A stretch of DNA of 25,026 nt from Gryganskiella cystojenkinii (lineage: Eukaryota > Mortierellomycota > Mortierellomycetes > Mortierellales > Mortierellaceae): the NCBI GenBank assembly GCA_015852425.1, contig JAAAIG010000586.1, forward strand, positions 1-25,026, read 5' to 3'. The first letter of the stretch is position 1. Every line of letters starts with the position of its first letter. This document shows positions 1-10,066 of this stretch, piece by piece. The notes under the pieces were generated by a model. It made no database searches and had not been told where the DNA came from. It was given only the letters and a program-made list of their open reading frames with translations. The position numbers were made by a program, and so were the translations under genes.

Positions 1-29
1 TCCAGAGAGGATGAGGATGCTGCCGACAT
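1..29 (-). CDS. F-box/LRR-type protein, N-terminus only (cut by window edge)
   Basis: The reverse strand from 29 reads ATG followed by a Met-Ser-Ala-Ala-Ser-Ser-Ser-Ser-Leu start. It is identical at protein level to the start of the intact F-box gene at 5521. The DNA upstream (30-133) also matches that gene's upstream DNA (5522-5627) with few changes. This is therefore the 5' end of a second copy of that gene, whose body lies left of the window. Nothing can be said about whether the copy is intact. Confidence 0.75.
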
Positions 30-323
30 GGCCGATGTGGACTGAGTGTAATGAAGCAATGAAATGAAAAAGACCTGCCTCGAAAGAGACTTCAAAATGA
101 GTCGCAGAAAAATAGCACCAAGAAAAACGCGGCGTGATATCCACCTTTAAGTCACTTATATCTTTCTTCGAATAACAGGAGCCTCTCGTTATCTCTTTGC
201 ATTTTTTTTCTCGTTTTTTCCAACGACTTCTTTTATTTACTATTTCGAGTCAAGCAAGGTTTCTTGTTCATTAATGAAAACAAGAACCAGCTTTTCTCCA
301 AGGATACTGGCCTCCTCTGGCCT
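30..323. other. Spacer between duplicated F-box genes
   Basis: The spacer is 294 bases between the start of the left-edge F-box gene and the ancestral stop of paralogue A. It is T-rich and matches 5522-5889. It should hold the promoter of the left-edge gene and the 3' region of A. No further gene was seen. Confidence 0.6.
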
Positions 324-2135
324 TCAGTCAAACGATGAACCAATACCACCAGGGTGCTCAGCCTTCCATTATTTGACCTTCGCCAACTCCTTCTCCGCCT
401 GCTTGTCCGCCCAGGATCTGGACTCGGTCAGACCCTTGATCGTCTTCAACTTTGGCCAGTGCTTATGAATCCACTCCAGCTCCCTGACCCCGATCCGGTG
501 TGCGCAATTTCGCACATCCAGGACCTCCATTTCCTTCATATCGTGCAACATATCCAGGCCAGATTCCAACGACAGAGCTAGACACTCGGTATGCATTTTG
601 TCCAGGTCCCGGTGTTCGTTCTTCCTTTCTCCACTCAGAACCAGCTCTTTCAGCTTTGTCAGTCTGCTCAGTTGAGAGTAAACTCTCTTGTGAGCACCCT
701 TCTCCACGTCGGTCATTGCTGGTTTGGGGTTGACGCCAACGTCCACTCGGGCTTCATCACTTACCTGGATTACCACCGCCAAACGCTCCAGTGTCTGCTC
801 ACAGGCCCAGGGCCTCATGTCGTCGTTGTTAAAGCCTTCGGGATCGTACAGATGCCACCAGGAGAGCGGGCGGTCCACCACTCTATCGTACGACCGGGAC
901 AAGGTCAGTATCTTGAAGGCCTTAAGGTTGGTCGCTCGCTGCATGAACTCCTGAATGTCATAGCCCCAAACCCAGGGCACGTCGTCGAGCGTAAACTCTT
1001 CGACTGAGGCTGCGACCTTCAACATAGCCTCGCGAGCGAACAAGCTGAAAGACACACTCGGGGCTGTGATGTTGATCTTGGCCAACTGGCCTGGGTTGAT
1101 CAAGAAAGTGTTCTGCAGCATATCGTTGCAGACATCATCATCATCCTCGACCTCCCAGACGAGCTCTTGCAACGCTTTCAAGGTGATGCCGATATGCCGA
1201 AGTGCCTTGCACGAGTCCCGTATCAACTCGCCATTCATTCTTGGATTATAGCGGAGGTCTCTGTGGACCTTAAGAGAAACCAGACTAAGGCATCTGAACA
1301 CAAAATCTAACAACGAAGTTTCAGACCCGGTAACGTTCAAGACCTCGAGACGCTGCAGACGAGGAAGACAGGCCGTGGTTATATTGTGGGACTCGTTAAA
1401 CACACTCTGAGGAGCTCTCCTGTAATCGATGCACAAGTACTCGAGATGCTACGACTGGATAAGAGAGAGAATATCCGTACTTGGCACTGCAGAGTTTGCA
1501 TCTTGCTGGTCCGGTTCAGCAATATGTTCAAAGTTGCCGGTGATTGACAACTTCTTCATATTCGTGGTCTTGTTCAACAACTCCAAGACAACGTCCAACG
1601 GCGATAGGTAGGGGAAGGCCGTGTCGGCGATGGTGACCGAGGAGAGCGATTCGGCATAGTCGAGAATATTGGTCTCTGTGTCATCTGAAGGAGTAATGTT
1701 GAACTCGAGATCAAGAGATTGGAGCTGCACACAGTCCGAGGCGATGAGCAGATTGCCGAGGGCGAGACCAAGGACTGCATAGAATGTTTGAATGAAAAAA
1801 CGGTTTTCGAGGAAGGTTGAGGTCTCGAAAGTATGCTGAAACGGACTGCAACGTCTAGTATTGGAGAGACTGAGGGACCGCCAGAGAATCGGGTTCCAAA
1901 TTCTTACCCACCTCTTGGACACGCAGACAAACCGGGATGTCTCGACGGGAGTGAGGTATTGAACGATCATGGTCGCCAACTCTGGAGGCAGCTGCCATCG
2001 AGAAGAGGTGATGATGTTGTCTGAGGGTGGGGAGGGCGGTGAAGGTGGAAAGGGTGGCGAAGGTTAAGAGGGTGGTGAAGGTGGGGAGGGCGTGAGAGGC
2101 TCTTTATTTTGTTGTTCTTTCTCGTTGTTGTTCAT
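324..2135 (-). pseudogene. F-box/LRR-type protein, paralogue A, three in-frame stops
   Basis: Read from ATG 2135 to the ancestral stop at 324-326, the frame is 604 codons. It holds a Pro-rich N-terminal linker, an F-box (core LPPELATMIVQYL followed by FVCVSKRW) and a leucine-rich remainder. Three stops interrupt a frame that is otherwise open and homologous to paralogue B: TAA at 2064-2066 in the Pro-rich linker, TAG at 1449-1451 (B has Asp there), and TAA at 369-371 (B has Gln; 16 residues are lost). F-box proteins normally link Skp1-Cullin ligases to substrates bound by the repeats. A product could start at the Met codon at 1979, inside the F-box, but would end after 176 residues. Introns could conceivably hide a stop, but I found no convincing donor/acceptor pair. 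Confidence 0.75.
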
Positions 2136-3751
2136 GGTGTTAGGTGGATGCTGAGAATATTGCATGGAAAGGGAAGAAAGAAGCTGAAGAAAGAGAAAAA
2201 GAAAAAGATGATGGGGATGACGAGGAGAACATAAGTAGTTGAACCAGGATGCCCCGTGGAGTGCGAAAATACCTTATGACCTCGAATACCTGCAAGAGTG
2301 GGTTTTTGTTGCTTGGTTGCGGTGGCGACCAGGACTTCACAGGGAAGAGGATTGACCGATGATACCATTCCCTGTTCTCTTTGTCGCGCAGTCCAAATTT
2401 CATGCACTTTTTCGTGAATATCATCTATCCTTTTTCGTATATGTCCGACTCTTTGACCCTGTGCTTTCCCTTCTCTCGCTTTCTTATTCCCTTAGCTCTT
2501 CTTTCTCTTTCTTCTTTTGTTCAACACTTCACGCTTTCACTTTCTCTCTCACCATCCGCCTTAACCACCACTACTCTGTTCCTTACAGGACTCTACGAAG
2601 ACTTGAGAACGGTTTGCAGGTCCTCCTTTTATTATCAGAGAATTGCAACAGAGGAATACGTACATCCATATCGCTGCTCAATTGACGATTCAAAATCTGT
2701 TGACTGGTCATGCCAAAGCTCGCATTCGAAGTGTGTGGAGGGGTAGAACAGCAGAGCTCGAGATCCTGCCAGAAAGATCCCGGGAAGGTCGTGTAGGGTA
2801 AGGATTTGCCAGTGGGAAAGTCGTTGCTCGGTAATGACTTGACCTCGAGGTCGAGGACACTTGAGATGTAAACCATTAAGCTGTGCGGGACGGACGCCTT
2901 GAGTTTATGATGGTTATCGTGTTCATGGCTTTGTTAACGTCGCTCCTGTTGCTGTTGCCGAGTCCGCCGATGCTGAGGAGACAATGGTATACTTTCCGTG
3001 TTCCAGATCCATCTCTCGCTGATAGTAATTTTTGGAAATAACACAGAGTTCCTTCTTTTCCCGATTCCTCATAAGTAGGACCTAAAAAAGAATGGATAAC
3101 CTGGTAACCAGGAGAGGTAGACAAAGGATCCAAAACGAGTAAGTGACAGAAATATCTGACAAGGGCAAAAGGTGGTCATAGCTTTTGACACGCGCAGCAA
3201 AGTTGTGGACTTGACCGTTTGATAACGGCTATGGTTGGTTGAAAAGAATGAAAAGGGGAGTCCAATTTACATTTGAGCAGAGAAAAGTTGAGACATCAAG
3301 ATCGATGCTCAAAGAAAAATCTAAGAATTTTCTATTGCCTCTGTCTCCTTTGGATAAACGTATGTAGCAACAAACGGTGTTTCTTACAGAAGCGAAAGCC
3401 AATATTTGTGAGCACCTCTGCGGAACCAACGCTGGGCGAGATCGCGCGTCATCTATCATTTCTCTAGAGTCACGAAGACAGAGAGAGTCCCTTTTTTTCC
3501 TCTGTTGTCGAGGTCTTTCATTTCCTTTTATTCCACCGACTTTCAAATTCATCTAAAAAATAAAGAGTTTCTGCGAGAAAAAAAAGGATATACGTTACCC
3601 ACGAACATAGAATAATTTCACTGCAGATGACTAATATATGTTTTATGGATGTGAGGAGAAACAGTTTTCGCGGCATGACAATTTCCTCCGCAACTCATAA
3701 TAGCGACAAAGAAAAAAGGAGAGAGTCGTGCGTGTATAACACTCACTGTAT
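2136..3751. other. Gene-poor stretch between F-box genes
   Basis: The part up to about 2640 is the duplicated upstream region of paralogue A, including a long pyrimidine-rich tract on the plus strand (2420-2560). From 2583 to 3081 there is a decayed coding fragment, listed separately. From about 3100 to 3751 I see only short, unconvincing frames. This part should include the 3' flank of the intact F-box gene. Confidence 0.5.
2583..3081 (-). pseudogene. Decayed coding fragment, family not recognised
   Basis: On the minus strand a pyrimidine-rich run ending TTTTTTAG at 3082 is a good splice acceptor. The frame that follows reads VLLMRNREKKELCVISKNYY and stays protein-like down to about 2932, where it meets TGA. 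One frame over, a second protein-like stretch continues (including VYISSVLDLEVKSLPSNDF) to a stop at 2583. The simplest reading is one old exon broken by a frameshift. I could not assign a family. It may also be two chance frames. Confidence 0.3.
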
Positions 3752-5521
3752 TCAACCTCTGACATCACAGCGCAAGAGCTTTATCCGTTCTTCCAAACTC
3801 TGCTTGGCTTCCCTCGCCATTGGAACATTGGTCAACCTTTCGAGACGAACCCAGTTCTGCGTCACCCATCGAGCCTCGGCCTCGGCCCAGTCACAGTGCT
3901 TGCAACTCTGTTCAGTGTCTTCCTGTGGGTGGTTTTTTGGTCCTTTCAGGTGTCTCAATCGTTGGAGGGACTTCAAGCAGTCCAGACCCTCGGCCAGGGT
4001 CAACAGCAAGTTCCTCTGACATTTGGACTCGGCATCAACGATAGGTTTTCGTCGATCTGACTCCTCATCAGCGGTGGCGTCTTCAACCCCCAGCACCTCC
4101 TCGTCTTCGTCCGTAAACTCGGTTTCAGTAGTGGGCTTGTCCAGGTTCAGGACCTCTAGTCTCAAGAGTCGAGCGAGTTGATTCAGAAAAAGGTATTGTC
4201 CTCGGTCTCTCCCTCGGCGTGTCTGTCGTACAAAACCTAGCGACAGCTCCTTCAGACCCAAACAGACCCAGAATCGGCCACAGTCATGATCATGTTCAAG
4301 ATTTGAGCCCTTGATGTAATCCGCTTTGAAAACCTTGAGGCTGGTGATTGAACAAAGAATGTCCTGAACTTGGGACCCTTTCAGGAGTGGACAACAATCG
4401 AGATCTAGAACAGTAATCGTAGATAGATATCCGGGGTAGTGATCCTTGATGAGTGTCCAGGAGTCATCGTCGAAATTGGTGAAGTCCAGAGCTATTTCCA
4501 TCAAAGACGATTGGAAATAGTTGAGGAGGATCTCCAGATCCTGAATCCTGAACACGCTCTGACCAAGACCGAGGGACTCCAATCGTTGTTGTCGTCCTTG
4601 ATGGAATCTGCCAGACTTAATCGCACGAGCTACTTGCGCCATGGGTCCTTCTTCGACGACTTCTACATCCTCATGGGTTTCAGGGTCGCACTCTACACAT
4701 CGAGTAGCCCATTTCAGACGAACGAGATTAGGACTGTTGAGGATGAAGAGAAGATGCAGTCGAATCTGCTCACGATTCGTTCCATAAACAGTCGTCACCA
4801 TGATCAATTCTTGGAGTTTTGTCGGTGGTGCTTGTTCCAGCAGGTCGGTGGCCATACCCAAGTTCTTCGGCGGTTCGTATTGGGTATTGAAGAGCATAAA
4901 CTCGAACAGAGAGAGAGACGAGACCCGGGACCAGAGAGTGTGATATTGATCCATGAAGACATTCGGAAGACCATGAAAATCCCAGTTCCGGATCGAAAGC
5001 CGAGTCAACAATGGCAACTCGTGGGCCAGGATCGGTGTCAGTTCGACCGTGTGGAAAGATGAAAGGGTCAGGTCTTTGATGGTGGCCTGGTGTCGTTCCA
5101 GAAATGAGAAGATAGCACGGTGCTTGATGGCCATGTTATAGTGCGTGTCGATCTCGAGAACCGTTAGGTTTGGGAAAAAAGGGGGGTTGTCGCCGTCATT
5201 CGGGTCGGGACCGCAGGATTTAGCAAACTTGTGGGAAAAGACTTCGAGGCTATTGACTAGGGAAGAGTGTTGTCGAAGGTTTGAGAAAGAAGGGCCTATG
5301 TCGGGATCGAAGTTGTCAGGATCGTGCCGTATATAGATGCGTTGCCAGAGGAGAGGGTACAGTGTGGTATGCCATTCCTTTGAGACACAGAGAGAGTTCC
5401 TGAGGGACCTGGTGTTGAGGAATGAGCCAATGTGAAGCAAGATTTCCGCGATGGTGATGGGGGATGGGTTGATGATGGAGGGGAATGTGACCTCCAGAGA
5501 GGATGAGGATGCTGCCGACAT
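3752..5521 (-). CDS. F-box/LRR-type protein, intact
   Basis: Single-exon gene of 589 residues. The start at 5521 is chosen because the Met-Ser-Ala-Ala-Ser-Ser context is repeated exactly at the left window edge; the same frame is open to 5665 but that upstream part lies in the duplicated spacer. Residues 18-60 look like an F-box (ITIAEILLHIGSFL, then LCVSKEWH and LLWQRIYI). The rest is rich in spaced leucines, as in F-box/LRR substrate adaptors, with an acidic loop near TDEDEEVLGVEDATADEESD. The C-terminus has the same layout as paralogues A and B. In the family, the F-box binds Skp1 within an SCF ubiquitin ligase; the substrate here is unknown. It lies downstream of broken paralogue B on the same strand. 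Confidence 0.85.
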   Translation of the reverse strand: MSAASSSSLEVTFPSIINPSPITIAEILLHIGSFLNTRSLRNSLCVSKEWHTTLYPLLWQRIYIRHDPDNFDPDIGPSFSNLRQHSSLVNSLEVFSHKFAKSCGPDPNDGDNPPFFPNLTVLEIDTHYNMAIKHRAIFSFLERHQATIKDLTLSSFHTVELTPILAHELPLLTRLSIRNWDFHGLPNVFMDQYHTLWSRVSSLSLFEFMLFNTQYEPPKNLGMATDLLEQAPPTKLQELIMVTTVYGTNREQIRLHLLFILNSPNLVRLKWATRCVECDPETHEDVEVVEEGPMAQVARAIKSGRFHQGRQQRLESLGLGQSVFRIQDLEILLNYFQSSLMEIALDFTNFDDDSWTLIKDHYPGYLSTITVLDLDCCPLLKGSQVQDILCSITSLKVFKADYIKGSNLEHDHDCGRFWVCLGLKELSLGFVRQTRRGRDRGQYLFLNQLARLLRLEVLNLDKPTTETEFTDEDEEVLGVEDATADEESDRRKPIVDAESKCQRNLLLTLAEGLDCLKSLQRLRHLKGPKNHPQEDTEQSCKHCDWAEAEARWVTQNWVRLERLTNVPMAREAKQSLEERIKLLRCDVRG

Positions 5522-5889
5522 GGCCGATGTGGACTGAGTGTAATGAATCAACGAAATGAAAAAGACCTGCCTCGAGAGAGACTTCAAAATGAGTCGCAGA
5601 AAAAGAGCACCAAGAAAAACGCGTCTGTGATGGTTTCCGTGTAATTTAGAAATTGACAGCGTCAAGGACCAGAACCACTGGCACAGAAATGACTCCCAAC
5701 TGACTCCTTTAACTCACTTGTGTCTTTCTTCGAATAACAGGAGCCTCTCGTTATCTCTTTGCATTTTTTTTTTGCCGTTGTTGCCAACGACTTGTTTTAT
5801 TTACTTTTTCGAGTCAAGCAAGGTTTCTTGTTCATTAATGGAAACAAGAACCAGCTTCTGTCCAAGGATCCTGGATCTTCCTCTGGCCC
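5522..5889. other. Spacer and probable promoter of the intact F-box gene
   Basis: The spacer is 368 bases between the F-box gene start and the stop of paralogue B. It matches 30-323 except for about 70 extra bases near 5630-5702. No gene was seen. Confidence 0.55.
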
Positions 5890-7664
5890 TCAGTCAAACG
5901 ACGAGCCAATACCGCCAGGGTGCTCAGCCTTCCATTGTTTGACCTTTGCCATCTCCTTCTCCGCCTCCCTGTCTGCCCAGGATCTGGACTCGGTTAGACC
6001 CTTGATCGTCTTCAACTTTGGCCAGTGCTCATGAATCCACTCCAGCTCCCTGACCCCGATCCGGTGTGCACAATTTCGCACATCCAGCACCTCCATTTCC
6101 TTCATATCGTGCAACATATCCAGGCCAGATTCCAACGACAGAGCTAGACACTCGGTATGCATTTTGTCCAGGTCCCGAACGCGGTTTATCAGCTGTCCAC
6201 TCAAAACCAGCTCCCTCAGCTTGGTAAGCTTGCTCAGTTGAGAGTAAACTCTCTTGAGGGCGTTCTTCTCAGCTTCAGTCATTACTGGTTTAGGGTTGAC
6301 ACCGATATCCGATCGGGCCTCCTCTCCTACCTGGATAACCACAGCCAAACGCTGCAGTGTCTGTTCACAAGCCCAAGGTCGCTTATCATAGTTGTTGCCT
6401 TTGGGATTATACAGGTCCCAATGAAAGAGTGGACGGTCCACCTCCTTATCGTACGGTCGGGACAAAGTCATGATCTTGAACACCCTGAGGTTCGTCGCTC
6501 GCTGCATGAACTCCTGGATTTCATCACCCGAGACTATGGCCACGCCGTCGAGCGTAAGCACCTCGATTGAGGCCGCGGCCTCCAACAAGGACTAGTGGGC
6601 GACCGGACTGTAAGTCACTCTCGGGGCACTGACCTTGATCTTGGTCATCTGGCCTGGATTGATCAGGAAGATCTTACTCAGCATATCCATGCAGAGTTCA
6701 TCCACATCGTCGACCTCCCACACGAGCTCTCTCAATGCCTTCAGTGTCAAGCCTATGTATTGGAGAGCTTTGCTCGAATCCCAGATCAACTCGCCTTTAA
6801 TCCTGGAATTAAAGCGGATATCTCTGTGGACCTTTAGTGAAACCAGACTAGGGCATCTGAACACCAAGTCCAACAACGAGGTCTCAGACCCGGTGATATT
6901 CAAGACTTCGAGACGACGCAAGTTAGGAAGATGCGTAGTGGCTGTTACCCAAGGCTCATTGAACTCACTGTTACGATTTCTCATAAATTCGATTGACAAA
7001 AACTCGAGATGATCCGACTGAATATATGAGAGAATATTCGTTGTCGTCACTGCAGAAGTTGCCGCTTCCTGGCTCGGTCCAACGATGTATTCAAAGTCAC
7101 CTATGATCGACAACTCCTTCATGTTGGTGTTCTTGTTCAAGAGAGCCAAGACCACATCCGAAGGCGATTGGTAAGGGAATATTGATGAAGCTGAAAGAGT
7201 GCCAGAAGACAGTGATGATGCGACGGCGAGGAGGTCGGCGCTGGTCTCATTTGAGGGGAGGACGTTGAATAAGAGCTCAAGAGCTTGAAGTTGTTGACAG
7301 TCGGCGGCAAGAAGCAAGTTTCCGAAAGCAAGACCAAAGGCAGCACGGAACGTCTGCATGAAGAAGCAGTTGCGGAGAAAGGTCGACGCTTTGAGGGCAT
7401 GCTGGAAGAGAGCACAGCGCCGCTTGCTGAGGACACTTATACACTGCCAGAGAATCGGACTCCAAATTGTTGTCCACCTCTTGGACACGCAGATACATCT
7501 GGATGTCTCGGCAGGGCTGAGGTATTGAGAATCATACTCACCAACTCTGGAGGCAACTGCCATCGAGATGAGGTGAGTATGTTCTGGAAGGATGGTAAGG
7601 GTGAGGAGGGCGGGGAGGGCGTAGACGGTTCGTAGTTTTGTTGTTCTTTCTCGCTGTTGTTCAT
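5890..7664 (-). pseudogene. F-box/LRR-type protein, paralogue B, frameshift plus amber stop
   Basis: The ATG at 7664 matches the ATG of paralogue A. The first 46 codons read a Pro/Ser-rich linker and the F-box start (SSRWQLPPELVSMIL). One base is then missing relative to A near 7525-7532, and the rest of the F-box (YLSPAETSRCICVSKRW) continues in another frame. That frame runs to TAG at 6592-6594, where A has Glu, and after the stop the homology continues to 5890. About 591 residues would be expected. A short GT...AG stretch of 42 bases in phase 0 (6592-6633) contains the amber stop, so splicing could in theory remove it, but 42 bases is very short for an intron and A reads through the same DNA as coding. 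Confidence 0.75.
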
Positions 7665-8264
7665 GGTGCAGAGTGGATGACGAGAATGCTGTGGGACTAG
7701 AAAAAAGAAGCTGAAGAAACAAGGAGAAAGAAAAAGAAGCTGAAATGAGAGAGAGAGGAAAAAAAGATGAATGGATATAAGTAGTTGAACCAGGATGCCT
7801 TATGGAGCATTAAACACCCTATGACCTCGAATACTTGCATGATCGTCGATATTTGTTGCTTAGTTGTGGTGGCAACCAGGACTTTTCAAGGAAGTGGATT
7901 GATTGATGATACCATTCCCTGTTCTCTTCGTCGCGCAGTCCAGATTTCATAATTCCTTTTTCGAATTTTGATCTATCCTTTTTGGTATGTCTCCGACTCT
8001 TTGACGTGCTTTCCCTTCTCTCGCTTTTTTTTTTTCTTTCTTTCTTTCTTCTTCTGTTCGCCACCTCACACTTTCACTTTCACTTTTATCATCCGCCTTA
8101 ATAGCCGATACTCTCTTCCTTTCAGGACTCCACGAAGACTTGAGAATGGGTTTGCAGGTCCTTCTTTTATTTTCATTTATTTCATTTATTTTCTGATTTT
8201 TGTTGTCGTTATCGTTCTCGCTATCTTTTGTACGTCTTTCAAATTTCTATTTTTTTTCGGCGAT

Positions 8265-8269
8265 AGAGA

Positions 8270-8316
<47 letters not shown>
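8265..8316. repeat. GA microsatellite
   Basis: The run is an uninterrupted alternating G-A stretch at 8274-8316, preceded by a slightly imperfect GA run from 8265 and followed by a G run. It is a simple repeat that produces spurious Arg-Glu and Leu-Ser frames. Confidence 0.95.
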
Positions 8317-8321
<5 letters not shown>

Positions 8322-9660
8322 TCTCAAGTCGTCGGCCCTCTTGTCGGTCACTGTGTCTACTTGTTCGTACCTGCACAAATATACATTCTCGTTCCTCTCT
8401 AACATATCGGACGACCTTCATCGAATGACGCCTTATCCTCTCTTCATTCAGTTGACTGGAAAGATTGACGTTGTTGGAAGCTTCGAGATGCAGTCGCCGG
8501 CTCGAGGGTAACCAAAGCCAGGTAAATGAAAAAAAGGTAATGGGGTGGTGGGGTGCTATGGCCTGCCGCCTGCTCGTTGGCGCACCCTGCACGACTCTTT
8601 TTTTCATCAGCAGGTGAAAGGAGGGTTGACTGAGAGCAGGCCTATGACGCAATTTTTTAGTCGTCGAGCAATAAAAGAGAAAAAAACAGAATATATTTTT
8701 GGTAATCTCTCATATTCTGTACCAATGAATGACTCAACAAGGTCCTGGTGGTCGGATATGAGATCACTCTGGTCTTTTTCTTTTCTCTTTTTAATTCGAG
8801 GGTTATCGCTAATGCCAGGTCGGAGATATGAAAAAAATTCATTTGGTATTGTGTTGTTGGCTCAACTGGGAGGGGCTCGAGCGGTTTTTGGCTCTGTTTG
8901 TTAGCGAGGCGCAGTTATTATGGGCAGAACTCTGCCGAGGATATGCGGACAAAGACCTTTACTTTCTTCGACAGTAATGACAACCGAGGCGATTCTTCAA
9001 ATCGAGGGTGAGAAAAAAATGCACGAGGTAAAAAGAGGAGGAGAAAACATACTCTCTGTCAACACTGTTGGCTGTCGCCCCATCGCCTTTCTACAGGTTT
9101 TGATAGCCCTTGGGGTGACGACTGCACCAGGTTTTATTCTTTGTTCATTTCTTGTTTTATACGTCGAGTCGGCTTTGTCATTGTTGGAGGTCCCGACTGT
9201 TCACCGCTCTCATCGGTCCTCACATCATTGTCCGTACTCGCACCTCCTCTTTCCTTTGACTGCTCCTCATACCGAACGTGGTGAAAATAAAGAAGAGATG
9301 GATGAACGAACGCATCAAATACCACGAGGGTATGGAGCGGAAAATTGTTGAACCTTGAATTTTTCCTTTTCCGTCGCGTTCCCGCCGTTCGTGAATTTCT
9401 GTTTCATTGCACCGATCTTCCCACGACACCTCATTCGTGTGCGTGGTTCACATATGTGGTTTTGGATTTTTCTTCAAGGAGTTGAAATGAGAATTTAAAC
9501 GCATCAATCGATGGAATATTGGACCTCGAAGCTTTCTTTCACTCATATTTTTTTAATAACGTGTTTGTGTATTATAATTTTCTTCATGTAATAAAGGGTC
9601 TTTAAGCAATGGTGTGTTGTAAACCGAGTACACTATTGCTATGAGCTCTATGTACCTGTC

Positions 9661-9666
9661 TTTATT
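9661..9666 (-). terminator. Candidate polyadenylation signal (AATAAA)
   Basis: AATAAA on the minus strand lies about 100 bases downstream of the stop of the small Cys-rich gene. Confidence 0.4.
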
Positions 9667-9766
9667 TCGGTCGTAAGGGTGAATTAATATTACACAGATC
9701 ATACTTGGAAATGAATTGAGAACGTAGGACGCAAAAAATCCTATGCAGACCACTCTTAAGAATCAG

Positions 9767-10018
9767 CTACTGTAAAAATTCACACCCCATGGGTTTATTG
9801 CCAGTGCCACTACATATAGTGTAACCATGCCTACAAGCACTGTCGTCGCCAGCCGGGAGGAGGCCAAAGATTCTGCAGGTGACTGCTTGTTTTGCTGTAC
9901 AGGCACCCGACTCGGATCTGTAGGGGCAATAGCAACAAAATGATGTGGCAGCTATGTGGTCCAGAGAGAAAAGGGCCAGAAAAACGGTAGCTAAGATAAT
10001 AATACTTGTGTTCTTCAT
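9767..10018 (-). CDS. Small secreted cysteine-rich protein (8 Cys)
   Basis: Single-exon gene of 83 residues starting at ATG 10018. The first 24 residues are a clear signal peptide: Met-Lys-Asn, then a hydrophobic core (IIILATVFLALFSL), then an Ala-Ala cleavage site. The mature part is about 59 residues with eight cysteines, in a pattern beginning CCxC and continuing through single cysteines to a final CEFLQ. Eight cysteines suggest up to four disulphides in an extracellular protein. I do not recognise the family. In fungi such proteins include surface, antimicrobial and host-interaction proteins; which applies here is not visible. A TATA-like box lies close upstream and an AATAAA downstream. 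Confidence 0.65.
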   Translation of the reverse strand: MKNTSIIILATVFLALFSLDHIAATSFCCYCPYRSESGACTAKQAVTCRIFGLLPAGDDSACRHGYTICSGTGNKPMGCEFLQ

Positions 10019-10043
10019 GATGCTTTTTAGAAGAAAATGAAAA

Positions 10044-10051
10044 TATTTATA
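10044..10051 (-). promoter_or_regulatory. TATA-like box of the small Cys-rich gene
   Basis: TATAAATA on the minus strand ends 25 bases upstream of the ATG at 10018, which implies a very short leader if it is used. Confidence 0.35.
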
Positions 10052-10066
10052 TCCAAGGACGGGCAA

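Larger units (their letters stand above)
1..2640. repeat. Tandem segmental duplication, unit 1
   Basis: Unit 1 matches 5494-8180 in the same order and orientation: the F-box gene start, the spacer, F-box paralogue A and its upstream DNA. Good landmarks are the spacer text around 173-300 against 5729-5870, the promoter-side text around 2236-2405 against 7777-7950, and a last clear match near 2590-2635 against 8126-8172. Unit 2 carries about 70 extra bases around 5630-5702 that unit 1 lacks. The paralogues differ at many sites, so this is a real divergent duplication and not an assembly echo. Confidence 0.85.
5494..8180. repeat. Tandem segmental duplication, unit 2
   Basis: This is the counterpart of 1-2640, direct and in the same gene order. 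It starts inside the 5' coding part of the intact F-box gene and ends just past the duplicated upstream region of paralogue B. The true duplication may begin further into the F-box gene, since its partner runs off the left edge. Confidence 0.85.
7665..9766. other. Gene-poor stretch
   Basis: The part up to about 8180 is the duplicated upstream region of paralogue B, with pyrimidine-rich plus-strand runs (7985-8060). From 8265 to 8316 there is a GA microsatellite. From 8317 to 9766 I see only short frames without domains, signal peptides or splice support. The last 100 bases are the 3' flank of the small secreted protein gene. Confidence 0.5.

Noticed and set aside
4439..5062. 207-codon open frame on the plus strand
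   Set aside because: It lies entirely antisense to the intact F-box gene, has no domain, and is a by-product of that gene's codon use.
5522..5665. 48-codon N-terminal extension of the intact F-box gene
   Set aside because: It lies in the duplicated spacer. The left-edge copy has no in-frame Met for this extension before a stop, and the Met at 5521 precedes the F-box at a normal distance.
7437..7722. Longer N-terminus for paralogue B starting at 7722
   Set aside because: Comparison with paralogue A shows that the true N-terminal frame starts at 7664; the longer frame is out of register until the one-base loss near 7528.
8200..8652. Open frames with Arg-Glu or Leu-Ser repeats on both strands
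   Set aside because: They are translations of the GA microsatellite, with no support on either side.
8920..9351. 143-codon open frame on the plus strand
   Set aside because: There is no signal, domain or conserved pattern; the composition looks like intergenic DNA.
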